Assembly: GCA_963718635.1 (NCBI GenBank)
Contig: OY970367.1
Coordinates: 2,728,001 to 2,792,000 of the forward strand
Source of the DNA: JAIOQJ01 sp963718635
GTDB taxonomy: Bacteria; Planctomycetota; Planctomycetia; Gemmatales; Gemmataceae
DNA length: 64,000 nucleotides
Reading direction: 5' to 3'
This document shows, piece by piece, positions 8,167 through 16,829 of this stretch. Under the pieces are notes generated by a model. The model did no database searches and was not told the origin of the DNA. It was given only the letters and a program-made list of their open reading frames with translations. The translations under genes and the position numbers were made by a program. The number at the start of each line of letters is the position of its first letter. The first letter of the stretch is position 1.

Positions 8167-9198
8167 TCACCCCGCGCTGCGGCGTTCTTCTTCCCAGCGG
8201 TTGAGTTTGTTGTAAAGCGTCTTCAAGCTGATGCCGAGTTCTTTGGCGGTCAAAGGCTTGTTGTGGTTGTTCTTTTCGAGAACGCGGAGAATATGTTCCA
8301 TTTCGATATCGTGCAGCGTGCGCGATGAGCCGAGGTTGGCGGAAGACATCGGCAGAATATTCTGATGAACCGGCGCGCTGCCATAAGTGGTTGCGGTGGG
8401 CATCGGTGGCAGTTTCGCCCGGCGGACACGCACTGTCTGCGGCAGATGCGCTGCCGTGATCGGGCCGCCGGCGGAAACGATGTGGGCGTATTCCATCGCA
8501 TTGGCGACTTCGCGGACGTTGCCCGGCCAATCGTGATCGTACATCACTTCGATCGCTTCACTGGTCAGCAGGTCGGCAATTTGATCGATCGGCCGTTTCG
8601 CCGACCGGGCGAGCAAATGGCGGGCAAGCTCCGGGATATCCGCTTTGCGATCACGCAACGGCGGCAGATGAATTTCGAATGTGTTCAGCCGATAGAGCAA
8701 ATCTTCGCGGAACTCGTCGGCGGCAATCATCTTGTTCAAGTCGCGATTGGTGGCGCAGATCACGCGCACATTGCTGCGGAACGGTTCGGTTTCGCCCAGC
8801 CGGCGCAGTTCGCCGGCTTCGAGGAAACGCAGCAGTTTCACCTGGATGTTTTTGTTCAGTTCACCCAATTCATCGAGGAACAGAGTGCCGCCGTTGGCGA
8901 CTTCGAACAGGCCTTTGTGGTCGCGGTCGGCGCCGGTGAAGGCGCCCTTGCGATGGCCGAACAGTTCGCTTTCCACCAGTGTTGGAGAAAGAGCGCCGCA
9001 GTTGACTGGCACAAAGGGCATGTCGAGCCGTTTGCTCTGCTGATAGATCGTGCGGGCGACTAATTCTTTGCCGGTGCCGGTCTCACCTAAGATAAGGATG
9101 GGGGCGTCGGTCGGAGCAATGGTGGCGATCAGGCGATGGACGGCGCCCATAGCCGAGGAATCGCCGACAAGTAAGCTTGGACCTTCGGCATTCTGCAC
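8167..9198 (-). CDS. Sigma-54 response regulator, AAA+ and DNA-binding half (split by frameshift)
   Basis: Carries the output half of an NtrC-type activator: Walker A GETGTGKE, the sigma-54 contact loop GAFTGA, Walker B GTLFLDELGEL, a sensor region with DWPGNVREVANAMEYA, and a C-terminal Fis-type helix-turn-helix (LTAKELGISLKTLYNKL). It opens sigma-54 promoters by ATP hydrolysis. The only in-frame start is a GTG at 9198, directly after the break. The receiver half (9083-9622) ends in the other frame at the same place. Restoring two bases in the GCGCGC-like run near 9210 joins them into one protein of about 485 residues, the normal NtrC layout. Confidence 0.85.
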   Translation of the reverse strand: MQNAEGPSLLVGDSSAMGAVHRLIATIAPTDAPILILGETGTGKELVARTIYQQSKRLDMPFVPVNCGALSPTLVESELFGHRKGAFTGADRDHKGLFEVANGGTLFLDELGELNKNIQVKLLRFLEAGELRRLGETEPFRSNVRVICATNRDLNKMIAADEFREDLLYRLNTFEIHLPPLRDRKADIPELARHLLARSAKRPIDQIADLLTSEAIEVMYDHDWPGNVREVANAMEYAHIVSAGGPITAAHLPQTVRVRRAKLPPMPTATTYGSAPVHQNILPMSSANLGSSRTLHDIEMEHILRVLEKNNHNKPLTAKELGISLKTLYNKLNRWEEERRSAG

Positions 9199-9622
9199 GC
9201 GTGTCTGCAGCGCGCAGATTGGTGTTCTTCAGTTTTCGCTTTTCAAGGATCCGCAGCAGAATGCCTTCGATTTCCGAGATCTTGCAAGGCTTGGTGATGT
9301 AATCGAACGCTCCCAGGCGCAGCGCCTCGATGGCGGTCTCTTTGCTGGCATAGCCGGTCATCATCACGGCTTCGGTGTCCGGCGAGACATGCTTGAGATG
9401 CTCGAGCACCTCGATGCCGGTCATGTCCGGCATCTTCAGATCGAGGATGGCGGCATCGAAGCTGTTCTTCTTCAGCACTTCGAGCGCGGAGCGGCCGTCG
9501 GGACAGACGGTCACTTCGTGGCCGAGGCTCGGCAGCTCGAGTCGCATGAACTCGCGCAGCGACGCTTCGTCATCGACGAACAGCACCCGTAGGCTTTTAT
9601 GCGGCGGCGTGGCCAAGTCCAT
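9083..9622 (-). CDS. Sigma-54 response regulator, receiver half (split by frameshift)
   Basis: Residues 8-125 form a response-regulator receiver: VLFVDDEASL with the acidic pair, the phosphoacceptor Asp in AAILDLKMPDMTG, MMTGYAS and the lysine of YITKPCK. After about residue 140 the frame turns Arg/Cys-rich nonsense, marking the break near 9210. The start overlaps the end of the sensor kinase gene by 26 bases, so the pair is co-translated; GGAGG sits right before the ATG, which also allows a TTG start six bases on. With the downstream half it should be activated by the neighbouring histidine kinase. Confidence 0.85.
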   Translation of the reverse strand: MDLATPPHKSLRVLFVDDEASLREFMRLELPSLGHEVTVCPDGRSALEVLKKNSFDAAILDLKMPDMTGIEVLEHLKHVSPDTEAVMMTGYASKETAIEALRLGAFDYITKPCKISEIEGILLRILEKRKLKNTNLRAADTRAECRRSKLTCRRFLGYGRRPSPDRHHCSDRRPHPYLR

Positions 9623-11276
9623 CCTCCGTCTGCGGTTCGTGGGCCGCCTTCTTCTTCACCACCGTGCCGAAGGGGAGAATGTCCGGATCCTTTGGATCGG
9701 ACGCGCTCATCGGCAAAGGCTGAAGCGGAACGCGAACCGTGAAACTACTGCCCTGGTTCGGGCCGGCACTGCGGGCTTCGATCTGCCCGCCATGCTGGTC
9801 GACAATCTGATGGCTGATGAACAGGCCGAGGCCCGTTCCTTTGCCTGTCTTGCTCTTCGTAAAGAACGGCTCGAAGATATTATCGAGCACGTCCGGGGCC
9901 ATGCCGCACCCCGTATCGGTGAACATCATCTCGGCCTGCGTGCCGCGCTGCATCAAGGTGATGGTGAGCACGCCGCCTTCGTTCATGCTGTCGAGGGCAT
10001 TCACCACGAGATTGAGCACCACCGATTTAATGTCCTGCGCGTTGACCCCCGCCGACACTTGCGTGTACGGCTGGAAGATAATGCGCTTTCCGCGACAATT
10101 CTGCAAGTGCTGTGCGATTTCGAGAACGCTTTGAATAAGTCCGGCCAGATCGGTCGGCTCGCGGCGCCGTTCACCCACCCGGCTGAACTCCAATAGCTTG
10201 CCCGTGATTTCCTTGCAACGAAAGGCTTCCTGCTGAATCATCGTCAAGTATTTGGCAATGACTTCGGTCTCCTGCGGTTGACGTCGCAGGTAATCGCTCA
10301 GCCGGCTTTGCAACGCTTCGCTGCAAAAGGCGATGCTGGCAAGCGGATTGTTGATTTCGTGAGCCACGCCCGCAGCGAGAAAGCCGACGCTGACCATGCG
10401 CTCGGAGCGAACGAGTTGGCGACTGCGTTCGTTCACCTGGCGTTCGAGATCGCGATAGATGTCGTGGAGGCGATGCGTCATGTCGTCGAAGGCGTTGGCC
10501 AACTCTTCCAGTTCGTCGCCGCTCTTCAAGTCGATGGGATGTTCGAAATCGCCGCCGGCCACGCGATTGACGCCAGCCTGTAGCTTTCGCAACGGCGAGA
10601 AGACCCAGCCGGAGAAGAGATAGAGCAGCGTAAACAGCAACAGCACGGCGAGGGCGGTCGCCACTGAAACGGTCCACAAGCTGTTGCGATAGTGCTTGCG
10701 AGCGTCGGTGATCTTGCGATACATGTCGTTGGCGATCTCGAAACGAAGTTCGTCGATGAGCCCGAGCAGGCGATCGTGCTCGCGTTTGAGATCGGGATTG
10801 TTCGACAGCGGAGCGGTGCTGAAATCGACGGCCGCCGACTTGGCGAAGCTGTCGATTGACAGCTGAATCTTGTCGAACGACTTATCGATATCCTGGATGA
10901 GGTGCGAATCGATGTATGGATCGGGATCGCGCTTGAGGGCGACCGTTTCCTGAAATCGAGATTTGTATTTTTCGAAGATCTTGCGGGCAGTCCCGAGCTT
11001 TTCGCGAAGAAGGCGAGGGTCGTCGCCGCGCGGATTTTGGTCGGCGAGCACCGCGGGCGGTCGAGCGTCGTGTCTGTCGGCGCAATCACCGCTGAAACGG
11101 CCGGCTTCAGGTCGTCGAGCAGCAGCAGCTCGGCCAGCTTGCTGTCGGCGGTGTTCATGGTGCTGACGTAAGACGTCAGACCCTTGAACGGTGCCTGTGA
11201 GCAACAGGGCGACGCTGCCGACCACCAGGCCGAGGCCGAGCAACAGTTTGTTGCGCAGACGCCAGCGACGAGCCAC
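9597..11276 (-). CDS. Membrane sensor histidine kinase, NtrB/AtoS-like (internal frame errors)
   Basis: About 559 residues. The GTG start at 11276 has a full AAGGAGGT site. Order: transmembrane helix 1 (about 8-28), periplasmic sensor region of about 180 residues, transmembrane helix 2 (LWTVSVATALAVLLLFTLLYLF), HAMP linker, HisKA box with phosphoacceptor GVAHEINNPLASI, and HATPase with NLVVNALDSM, DTGCGM and GKGTGLGL. Residues about 32-80 read as Arg-rich nonsense, while another frame (about 11040-11185) gives natural sequence, for instance NTADSKLAELLLLDDLKPAV; two compensating indels are therefore likely. Forms a two-component system with the sigma-54 regulator that follows. The signal sensed is unknown. 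Confidence 0.88.
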   Translation of the reverse strand: MARRWRLRNKLLLGLGLVVGSVALLLTGTVQGSDVLRQHHEHRRQQAGRAAAARRPEAGRFSGDCADRHDARPPAVLADQNPRGDDPRLLREKLGTARKIFEKYKSRFQETVALKRDPDPYIDSHLIQDIDKSFDKIQLSIDSFAKSAAVDFSTAPLSNNPDLKREHDRLLGLIDELRFEIANDMYRKITDARKHYRNSLWTVSVATALAVLLLFTLLYLFSGWVFSPLRKLQAGVNRVAGGDFEHPIDLKSGDELEELANAFDDMTHRLHDIYRDLERQVNERSRQLVRSERMVSVGFLAAGVAHEINNPLASIAFCSEALQSRLSDYLRRQPQETEVIAKYLTMIQQEAFRCKEITGKLLEFSRVGERRREPTDLAGLIQSVLEIAQHLQNCRGKRIIFQPYTQVSAGVNAQDIKSVVLNLVVNALDSMNEGGVLTITLMQRGTQAEMMFTDTGCGMAPDVLDNIFEPFFTKSKTGKGTGLGLFISHQIVDQHGGQIEARSAGPNQGSSFTVRVPLQPLPMSASDPKDPDILPFGTVVKKKAAHEPQTEDGLGHAAA

Positions 11277-11555
11277 GGACCAACCTCCTTGCCGGGTGGG
11301 ACAGTTCCCTAAGCTCGATCATCCTGACCGAGTCGCCTTCACGGAGGGGGAATCTACCAAAACAATTCTTACAAGGGGATAGCAACTTTTTCCGAAATGG
11401 CAGTCATTCTTACCAAGTGACTTGGATAGGATTGTCCAGCTTGCCAACGTTGCCGGCGTGAAGAGAGAGCAGGCGAGCCGAGCAGCGTCGAACACAAGCG
11501 CTCCGCTGCGCAAAGCCTTCGCGTCGCGGCTAACGGGGTTTTGCATCGCTGTGAC

Positions 11556-12780
11556 TTACCAGGCTGTAGCCGCAGCCAGCGCTCGGCGGAAGCCTGCCAG
11601 ATTACGGAAGGGCGGTGGGATGAATTCGCCGGCAATCAGTAACCCTTCATTATGGATTGCTTCGAGATCGTTGAGATCGCTCAAGCAGGTTTTACCGGAG
11701 AGCAGCAGCGGCAACGTTTGGCGGTCGCTTTCGGGCAGCGATTGCAGACGCTCGATCAATTCCAATAGGCCGATGCCATAGCTGAGGTCTTTAGTGAATG
11801 GTCCGATGCCGCTCGGCAGACTGCCGCGAAAGACGCGGGCCGCCTGCTGGTAAGCACGGCGGTCGTCGTTGCTCTTGCGGAGAAAATGAAAGACTTCCAA
11901 AAAGTCGGCGCCTTCTTCAGCCATCATCACCGCTCGCAGCCGGCAGGCCAAGCGTTGCCGGCGACGCGAATGACAAGCGCCTACCATTATCTCGGTAAGG
12001 ACGGCTAAACCTTCCTGCGTCGTCGTCGTGCAAGGCGAGCTTTTGGCGAGCACCGTGAAGATCGGCTGACGGAGCCCGCTCTGCATCGTGCCGAGATGTG
12101 CCCAGCCTTCATGGGCTTCGAGAAGGTCGATGTCGCCGGCAGTGAAAGTCGCGCCGCGGCGTAACTTCAAGTATCCGCCGCCCGCACACGCATCTGCAAC
12201 CAGCGTGTTGGCCACGCGGACATCAATGCTCGTTTCACCGAAGTATTGATGAAGACGTTCGCGCAAAATATCGGCCGCAATCTCGGCTGACATTAGCGTC
12301 GAATCAGCATCCGTTTCGGGCACAGCTTCAAAGAAACGTATCAGCCGCAACAGGCGGGTGCGAAGCGAAGCAGATGAGAGACTGCTGCCAAAAAGCTGGC
12401 GCGAGAGTCCCGCAAATTCGCGTGTGCCTCGCGCGGCGATCAAGCGCAGAGCAACCTGAGCCGAACGGCAGCGCCGAAGCAATAACGATGCGGCGGGATG
12501 GTCGCGGCCAAGCTGGCCGGCGATTTCTCGCTCGAGACGGCGCAGGTCGGCCAGACGTTCGGGCAAGTTGGTTGATGAAGGATAGCGGCGATAGTCGCGA
12601 GCCATCACGCGCGGCAGTTCGAGGCAGCCGCGCGCGAAGAAGTCGCTTTCGACGTCGTCGTGCCAGCGCACCGCTTCCAGCACGCGCACGTAGCGCAGGT
12701 GATCGCAGAGGCGCAGCGTTCCAGTCCTGCAACGCGCCGAGATAATCGGAGCGACGACTGGCGTTGATGCGCGTCGGCAT
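11556..12780 (-). CDS. QEGLA-motif (DUF1704/MATCAP-like) metallopeptidase, frameshifted near the N-terminus
   Basis: Family of flavohemoglobin expression-modulating QEGLA proteins, related to eukaryotic MATCAP tyrosine carboxypeptidases. The zinc motif reads LLEAHEGWAHLGT (HExxxH) and the name-giving TTQEGLAVL follows about 35 residues later, so the predicted metal ligands are intact. The body from 12689 is in one frame; upstream, MPTRINASRRSDYLGALQDW reads in another frame from an ATG at 12780, and a single-base indel near 12700-12715 joins them. No bacterial substrate is established. It lies 230 bases after the TIM-barrel gene and 280 before the sensor kinase. Confidence 0.8.
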
Positions 12781-13013
12781 CTCGCGGATGCGAGTGGTTA
12801 GCGTGGCAAGGCTCCTTCGCGGAACGGAAACAATCCCCCGGACAGGGGCTTTTAGCGAAGGAAGGCCGATGCGTAAAGAGCGTTTCGCGGAAGGGGGTTC
12901 GTCGGACAAGGCCGTGGTGCTCGTTGAACGATCCGTGCCGTGCCGCTCCATCCGGGAGAAGGCCCGATTCGACCGTTCGAGAGAAATCGATGCAAGTGAA
13001 TCCGTCCACTCAC

Positions 13014-13823
13014 TTAAGCGGAGAGACAACGTTGGAGAGCAGTCAGCGCGAGTTCCGCCACCTGGGCCGTCTTAGCTTGCCAGAGGGTCGGATTAAGCAG
13101 TTCTAGCGAGATATAACCACTATATCTTACCTTACGCAAAATGTCGAGAATCATTTTCAGAGAAAAATCACCTTCGCCCGGCATGACCCTATCGCCGTCG
13201 GTCATCAGTTCGCGGGGCACGCCGGCAACGTCGCTCACCTGCACAAACGCGAGGTTTGCAGCAGTGAGACGTTCCAGATCCTCAAACTTGCTTGGCCCCT
13301 TGTAATAATGAAAGAGATCGAGATTCACGCCGACGTTCGGCTCGCCGCACTGATCCACCATCATCAATGCCGTGTCGAGGCAGGTGCAAAAAGTGTCCGT
13401 GCCGCGAAACTCGAGGGCGAGTCTCACATCAAACCCGGCCGCCCATTGGCCTGCCTGTTTCAACGAAACAATCGCCCGTTCGAGCGAGACGCCATCGACG
13501 CGCTGGGCAAAATCGGCGACCAGCAACATGGTGGGGATGCCAAATTCCTGACAGACGCTCAGCCTTCGCTTGAAGTGGTCGAAATGCGTTTGGCGGGCAG
13601 CACCCTGCGATAAGAGCAGGCCGCCTTGATACGACGCGGCCGCGAGGAGAATGTTTTTATCGCTTAAAAGACTTTTGGTTTCGGCGGGCGAATGACTCTG
13701 CAGGTGGGTTTCCAGCTTGGTGAGCCAAACTTCCATGGCTGGCCAACCGGCGCCGCCATAGGCCGAGACATCTTCGGCAAAGGTTGCGGAGAGCGTCGTC
13801 ACTTCACTGATGCAAGGTTTCAT
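13014..13823 (-). CDS. Sugar phosphate isomerase/epimerase family protein (xylose isomerase-like TIM barrel)
   Basis: 269 residues, the usual size of a single AP-endonuclease-2 type TIM barrel. Barrel-strand signatures with likely metal ligands are seen in order: RLALEFRG, VGVNLDLFHYYKG, AFVQVSDV and GYISLELLN. Such proteins isomerise or epimerise keto-sugars or inositol derivatives in the cytoplasm; the substrate here is not predictable. No signal peptide. The shine-dalgarno is weak. It is transcribed toward the QEGLA gene and may form a unit with it. Confidence 0.85.
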   Translation of the reverse strand: MKPCISEVTTLSATFAEDVSAYGGAGWPAMEVWLTKLETHLQSHSPAETKSLLSDKNILLAAASYQGGLLLSQGAARQTHFDHFKRRLSVCQEFGIPTMLLVADFAQRVDGVSLERAIVSLKQAGQWAAGFDVRLALEFRGTDTFCTCLDTALMMVDQCGEPNVGVNLDLFHYYKGPSKFEDLERLTAANLAFVQVSDVAGVPRELMTDGDRVMPGEGDFSLKMILDILRKVRYSGYISLELLNPTLWQAKTAQVAELALTALQRCLSA

Positions 13824-13930
13824 ATCGTTGGCGGTTGATCCGTCGTCTTGTTAGCCGGACGCGCCAGCGACGGCGTTTGTTCTCTGCTACAAGGCATTGA
13901 AATTAGTGCAAATCTGTATTTGACAGACCA

Positions 13931-14049
13931 CACTAACCCGACGCGTCACCGAGGCAATCTCCAAAGCGTTAGCGTTATGACCTAGTATAGGTGTGAACAA
14001 AACCTCGCTAACGCTTCGGGGCTAACCTCGCTGACGCGTCGGGTTAGTG
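13931..14049. repeat. 44-bp-arm inverted repeat of the CTAACCCGACGCG family
   Basis: Arms 13931-13974 and 14006-14049 are near-perfect reverse complements, built on ACTAACCCGACGCGTCAGCG and ACCCCGAAGCGTTAGCG. A single, better preserved arm lies at 32718-32760. The hairpin lies between the pseudokinase gene and the TIM-barrel gene and could act as a terminator, but it is foremost a dispersed repeat. Confidence 0.75.
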
Positions 14050-14105
14050 TCGGTTGCTGACGCCAGGTCCTGCGTTTTGTTAGCCAGACGCGCCAGCGAC
14101 GTGTT

Positions 14106-15655
14106 TTATCGTCCGTCGTTCTTCGGCAGCTTCTTCGAATCGGCCGGCTTTTTAGCTGGAGGGCGCCGTTCTTCTTCCGTCGTAGGCGATTCGGCAAATG
14201 GCCCGATCTTCATGAAGAAGAGGATTAGAGCCGCGGCAGCGCTGAGATGCAGAATGACGCCTATGATCAACCAATGCCAGCCGCCTGACTTTTTCGTCTC
14301 GAGTTTGCGCGTCCGGGGCTTTGCGTCCCCACCGGAAGGCTGATGTTCGTCGGCAAACATGTCGTGATGATCTTCGAAACCGACGGCATGGGGCGACACC
14401 GGTGTGTAGACCTGCGAATCGCGCGTATCCACCGGCAACGATTCGACCAAAGGCTCGTGCCCGACTTCTTCGGCAACGGGCAACACCGAGGCCATCACGC
14501 GTGGCAATGCATTCGGGCGGGTATCTGTTTCCGAAGCGACCGGCACTGCGTAAGCCGGCTCAGCCGGACGCGCTGCGGCGCGGGATTATTCTGGCTGAAG
14601 GGTTGCAGATACTGCGCCACCGAAGCAGCGCTGCTCGGCCTGGCCGACGGGTCTTTCGCTAGCAGGCGCTGGAGCAAATCCGCCAGCGTTGAACTGACAT
14701 CCTTACGCATGCCATCGACACGCGCCGGCATCGTTTGTTCAATCTTCGGTAAAGCCTCGGCAGCAGAAGTCGACGCGAAAAGCGGCTTGGCCGTTAACAG
14801 GAAATAGAGCGTAGCGCCCAAGCTATAGAGGTCGCCGCGTACGTCGAAGTCTTCGGACTTCAACCGCTCTGGAGGAAGATATTGGATCGATCCTGGTGTT
14901 GCGAGGTCCATTGCCGATAACTGGCTCGCGGCGGGCCGACGCGCCGACGTGCCTACCCCTTCGACCTTGATCGACGCGCCGGCGGCCGGTCGGACGGCCA
15001 CTGGCTTGCCCGTTCCATTCGAGCCCATCTTCCGCACAACCGGCGACAATAACAATCGGCTAGGCGAGAGATCGCCATGACAAACGCCGCGTTCGTGAGC
15101 GGCTTGCAACCCGATGGCGGCTTGTCGCACGTAATCGCAAGCGAGCGTGACCGGCAGGGCGCCCATATCGCTGACGAGCGCACCGAGGTCGGCGCCATCG
15201 ACGTAATCGAACACTAAAAAAGGCGTTTCGCCTTCGAACCCGGCATCGAGCAGATTGACCAATTGAGGATGCGAAACAGCGCTGGCCGCCCGGGCACGCT
15301 CGATGTAGCTGCGCGGGTTGTCGGCCGGTTGCAGCCAATTGGGATCGATTATCCGTACCACGGCCGCTTGTTGCAAAGCGGGATGGTAGGCTTTGTACGT
15401 CTTTCCACCATTTGATGAAGGGAGTTCGTCTAGCAGCCGATAAGCGCCGAACATCAGCTCGTGTGCACGCCCCTGGCGAATCTGCTCGGTTTGAAAGCGC
15501 GTCAGCCAACCGCTCCCTTCGAGGAAACGGATCGTGCCATCCAGATCGCCTTGCGGCGGTTCAGGCCGGCGCAGCAATTCCTCTAGGCGATTGGGCTCCA
15601 ACAAACGGCTGGCATGCAGCCCTTCGAGGAATTGCGACATCGGCTCAGTGGACAT
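14106..15655 (-). CDS. Membrane-anchored protein kinase homologue, probable pseudokinase (frameshifted)
   Basis: About 515 residues once joined. The N-terminal ~75 residues resemble the leader common to planctomycetal kinases (LTRFQTEQIRQGRAHELMFGAYRL). The kinase-like fold follows, but the catalytic loop reads HGDLSPSRLLLS instead of HRDLKPxN, and the DFG position reads VEGVG. The segment PGSIQYLPPERL and DVRGDLYSLGATLYFLL are kept. This points to a non-catalytic scaffold. After QPFSQNNPAP the frame breaks near 14560; the other frame continues as AYAVPVASETDTRPNALP to a Pro/Lys region and a single transmembrane helix (WLIIGVILHLSAAAALILFF) close to the C-terminus. ATG 15655 preferred over a TTG at 15670. 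Confidence 0.8.
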
Positions 15656-15764
15656 GCGAAATCTCGACAAGATGTCAACTTAGGGGGTTGCAGAGATTGT
15701 AGGAAATGCCTTGCACCAGGGGCAGGGGAGTTTTGCAACGGGCGAACGCCCGATAATTGCGAGC

Positions 15765-16300
15765 AAGGTTTTGCCATCCTGTCCCTCCTGTAAATCCTGT
15801 CCGTTTTCGTTCAGAATCTCGGTGCGCAGATTACTTTTCGACAGGATTAACAGGAGGTACAGGATGACCCAAGGCTTTCTATCCTGTCTCTCCTGTTAAT
15901 CCTGTCCGCTCTCGTTCAGAATCTCGATGCGCAGGTTTACTTTGGACAGGAGGGACAGGAAGACCCAAGGCTTTCTATCCTGTCGCTCCTGTTAATCCTG
16001 TCCGTTTTCGTTCAGAAGCTCGGTGCACAGGTTTACTTTGGACAGGATTAACAGGAGCGACAGGAAGACCCAAGGCTTTCCATCCTGTCGCTCCTGTTAA
16101 TCCTGTCCGTTTTCGTTCAGAAGCTCGGTGCACAGGTTTACTTTGGACAGGATTAACAGGAGGTACAGGATGACCCAAGACTTTCGATCCTGTCTCTCCT
16201 GTTAATCCTGTCCGTTTTCGTTCAGAAGCTCGGTGCACAGGTTTACTTTGGACAGGATTAACAGGATTAACAGGATTTACAGGATGACTTTCTAACCTGT
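15765..16300. repeat. Tandem array of ~105-bp palindromic units (about 5 copies)
   Basis: The marker TTCGTTCAGAA recurs at about 15807, 15912, 16008, 16113 and 16218, so the period is 105 bases with one 96-base unit. Each unit is itself an inverted repeat: arms of about 25 bases made of CCTGTTAATCCTGTCC and its complement GGACAGGATTAACAGG surround a 36-base core. Flanking half-units extend the array. It abuts the 3' end of the GxxExxY gene, whose last codons run into the repeat. Confidence 0.9.
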
Positions 16301-16698
16301 CTCTCCCGTTGATCCTGTCTGTTTTGGTTTATAGACGCGATACTTGCGTTTGATCTCCAAGCGGCTGGCGCCGAAATTGAGGAGCAGGCCGATGTCGATG
16401 CCGGTAGCGGTTAAGTAATTGACGAGTTGAACTTCATGGACTGTATTGAGCGAAACGACTGCTTTGTTCTCAACGATAACCCGGTCATTTATGAGCATGT
16501 CGGTCTCGAATTCGCCGACGACAATGCCATCGTAGAAGACCGTAAGCCGCCGCTTGCAATCGACCTGAAGGCCTGCCTTAACTAGCTCGTGCGCTGACGC
16601 GCGTTTTGGTAGACAGACTCCAAGAAACCAGATCCCAACGTTCGATGAACCACCATGGCGCTGCCGATAATCTTCTCCGTCAATTCAGCGTGCTCCAT
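16292..16698 (-). CDS. GxxExxY family protein (frameshifted)
   Basis: From the ATG at 16698 the frame reads MEHAELTEKIIGSAMVVHRT and the signature GSGFLESVY, then hits a stop. A one-base shift near 16600 restores AHELVKAGLQVDCKRRLTVF and joins the downstream frame, which carries VENKAVVSLNTVHEVQLVNY and GLLLNFG, all typical of the family. Length is about 135 residues, as usual. The last ten residues (KQTGSTGETG) are encoded by the tandem repeat. These proteins have a nuclease-like fold by family description, with no proven role, and often lie beside this type of repeat. Confidence 0.8.
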
Positions 16699-16829
16699 AG
16701 CTAGGTTTCCCTAGTTCGAAATTAGACAGGATGAACAGGATTTTACAGAAGGGGAAAAAGTGGTCTGAAGTCCTTTCAATGCAGAACCCGATTGATCACG
16801 CAATTTGGCTGTTTGGTGAACAGTTACAA

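Noticed and set aside
8365..9063. 232-residue plus-strand ORF
   Set aside because: Antisense to the AAA+ domain of the response regulator, which has all NtrC motifs.
11277..11400. Sigma-54 promoter before the sensor kinase
   Set aside because: A GG...GC pair near 11380 has 8 rather than 10 bases between, so it does not fit the -24/-12 rule.
15765..16300. CRISPR array
   Set aside because: The units are 105 bases, palindromic, and lack unique spacers; no cas genes are near.
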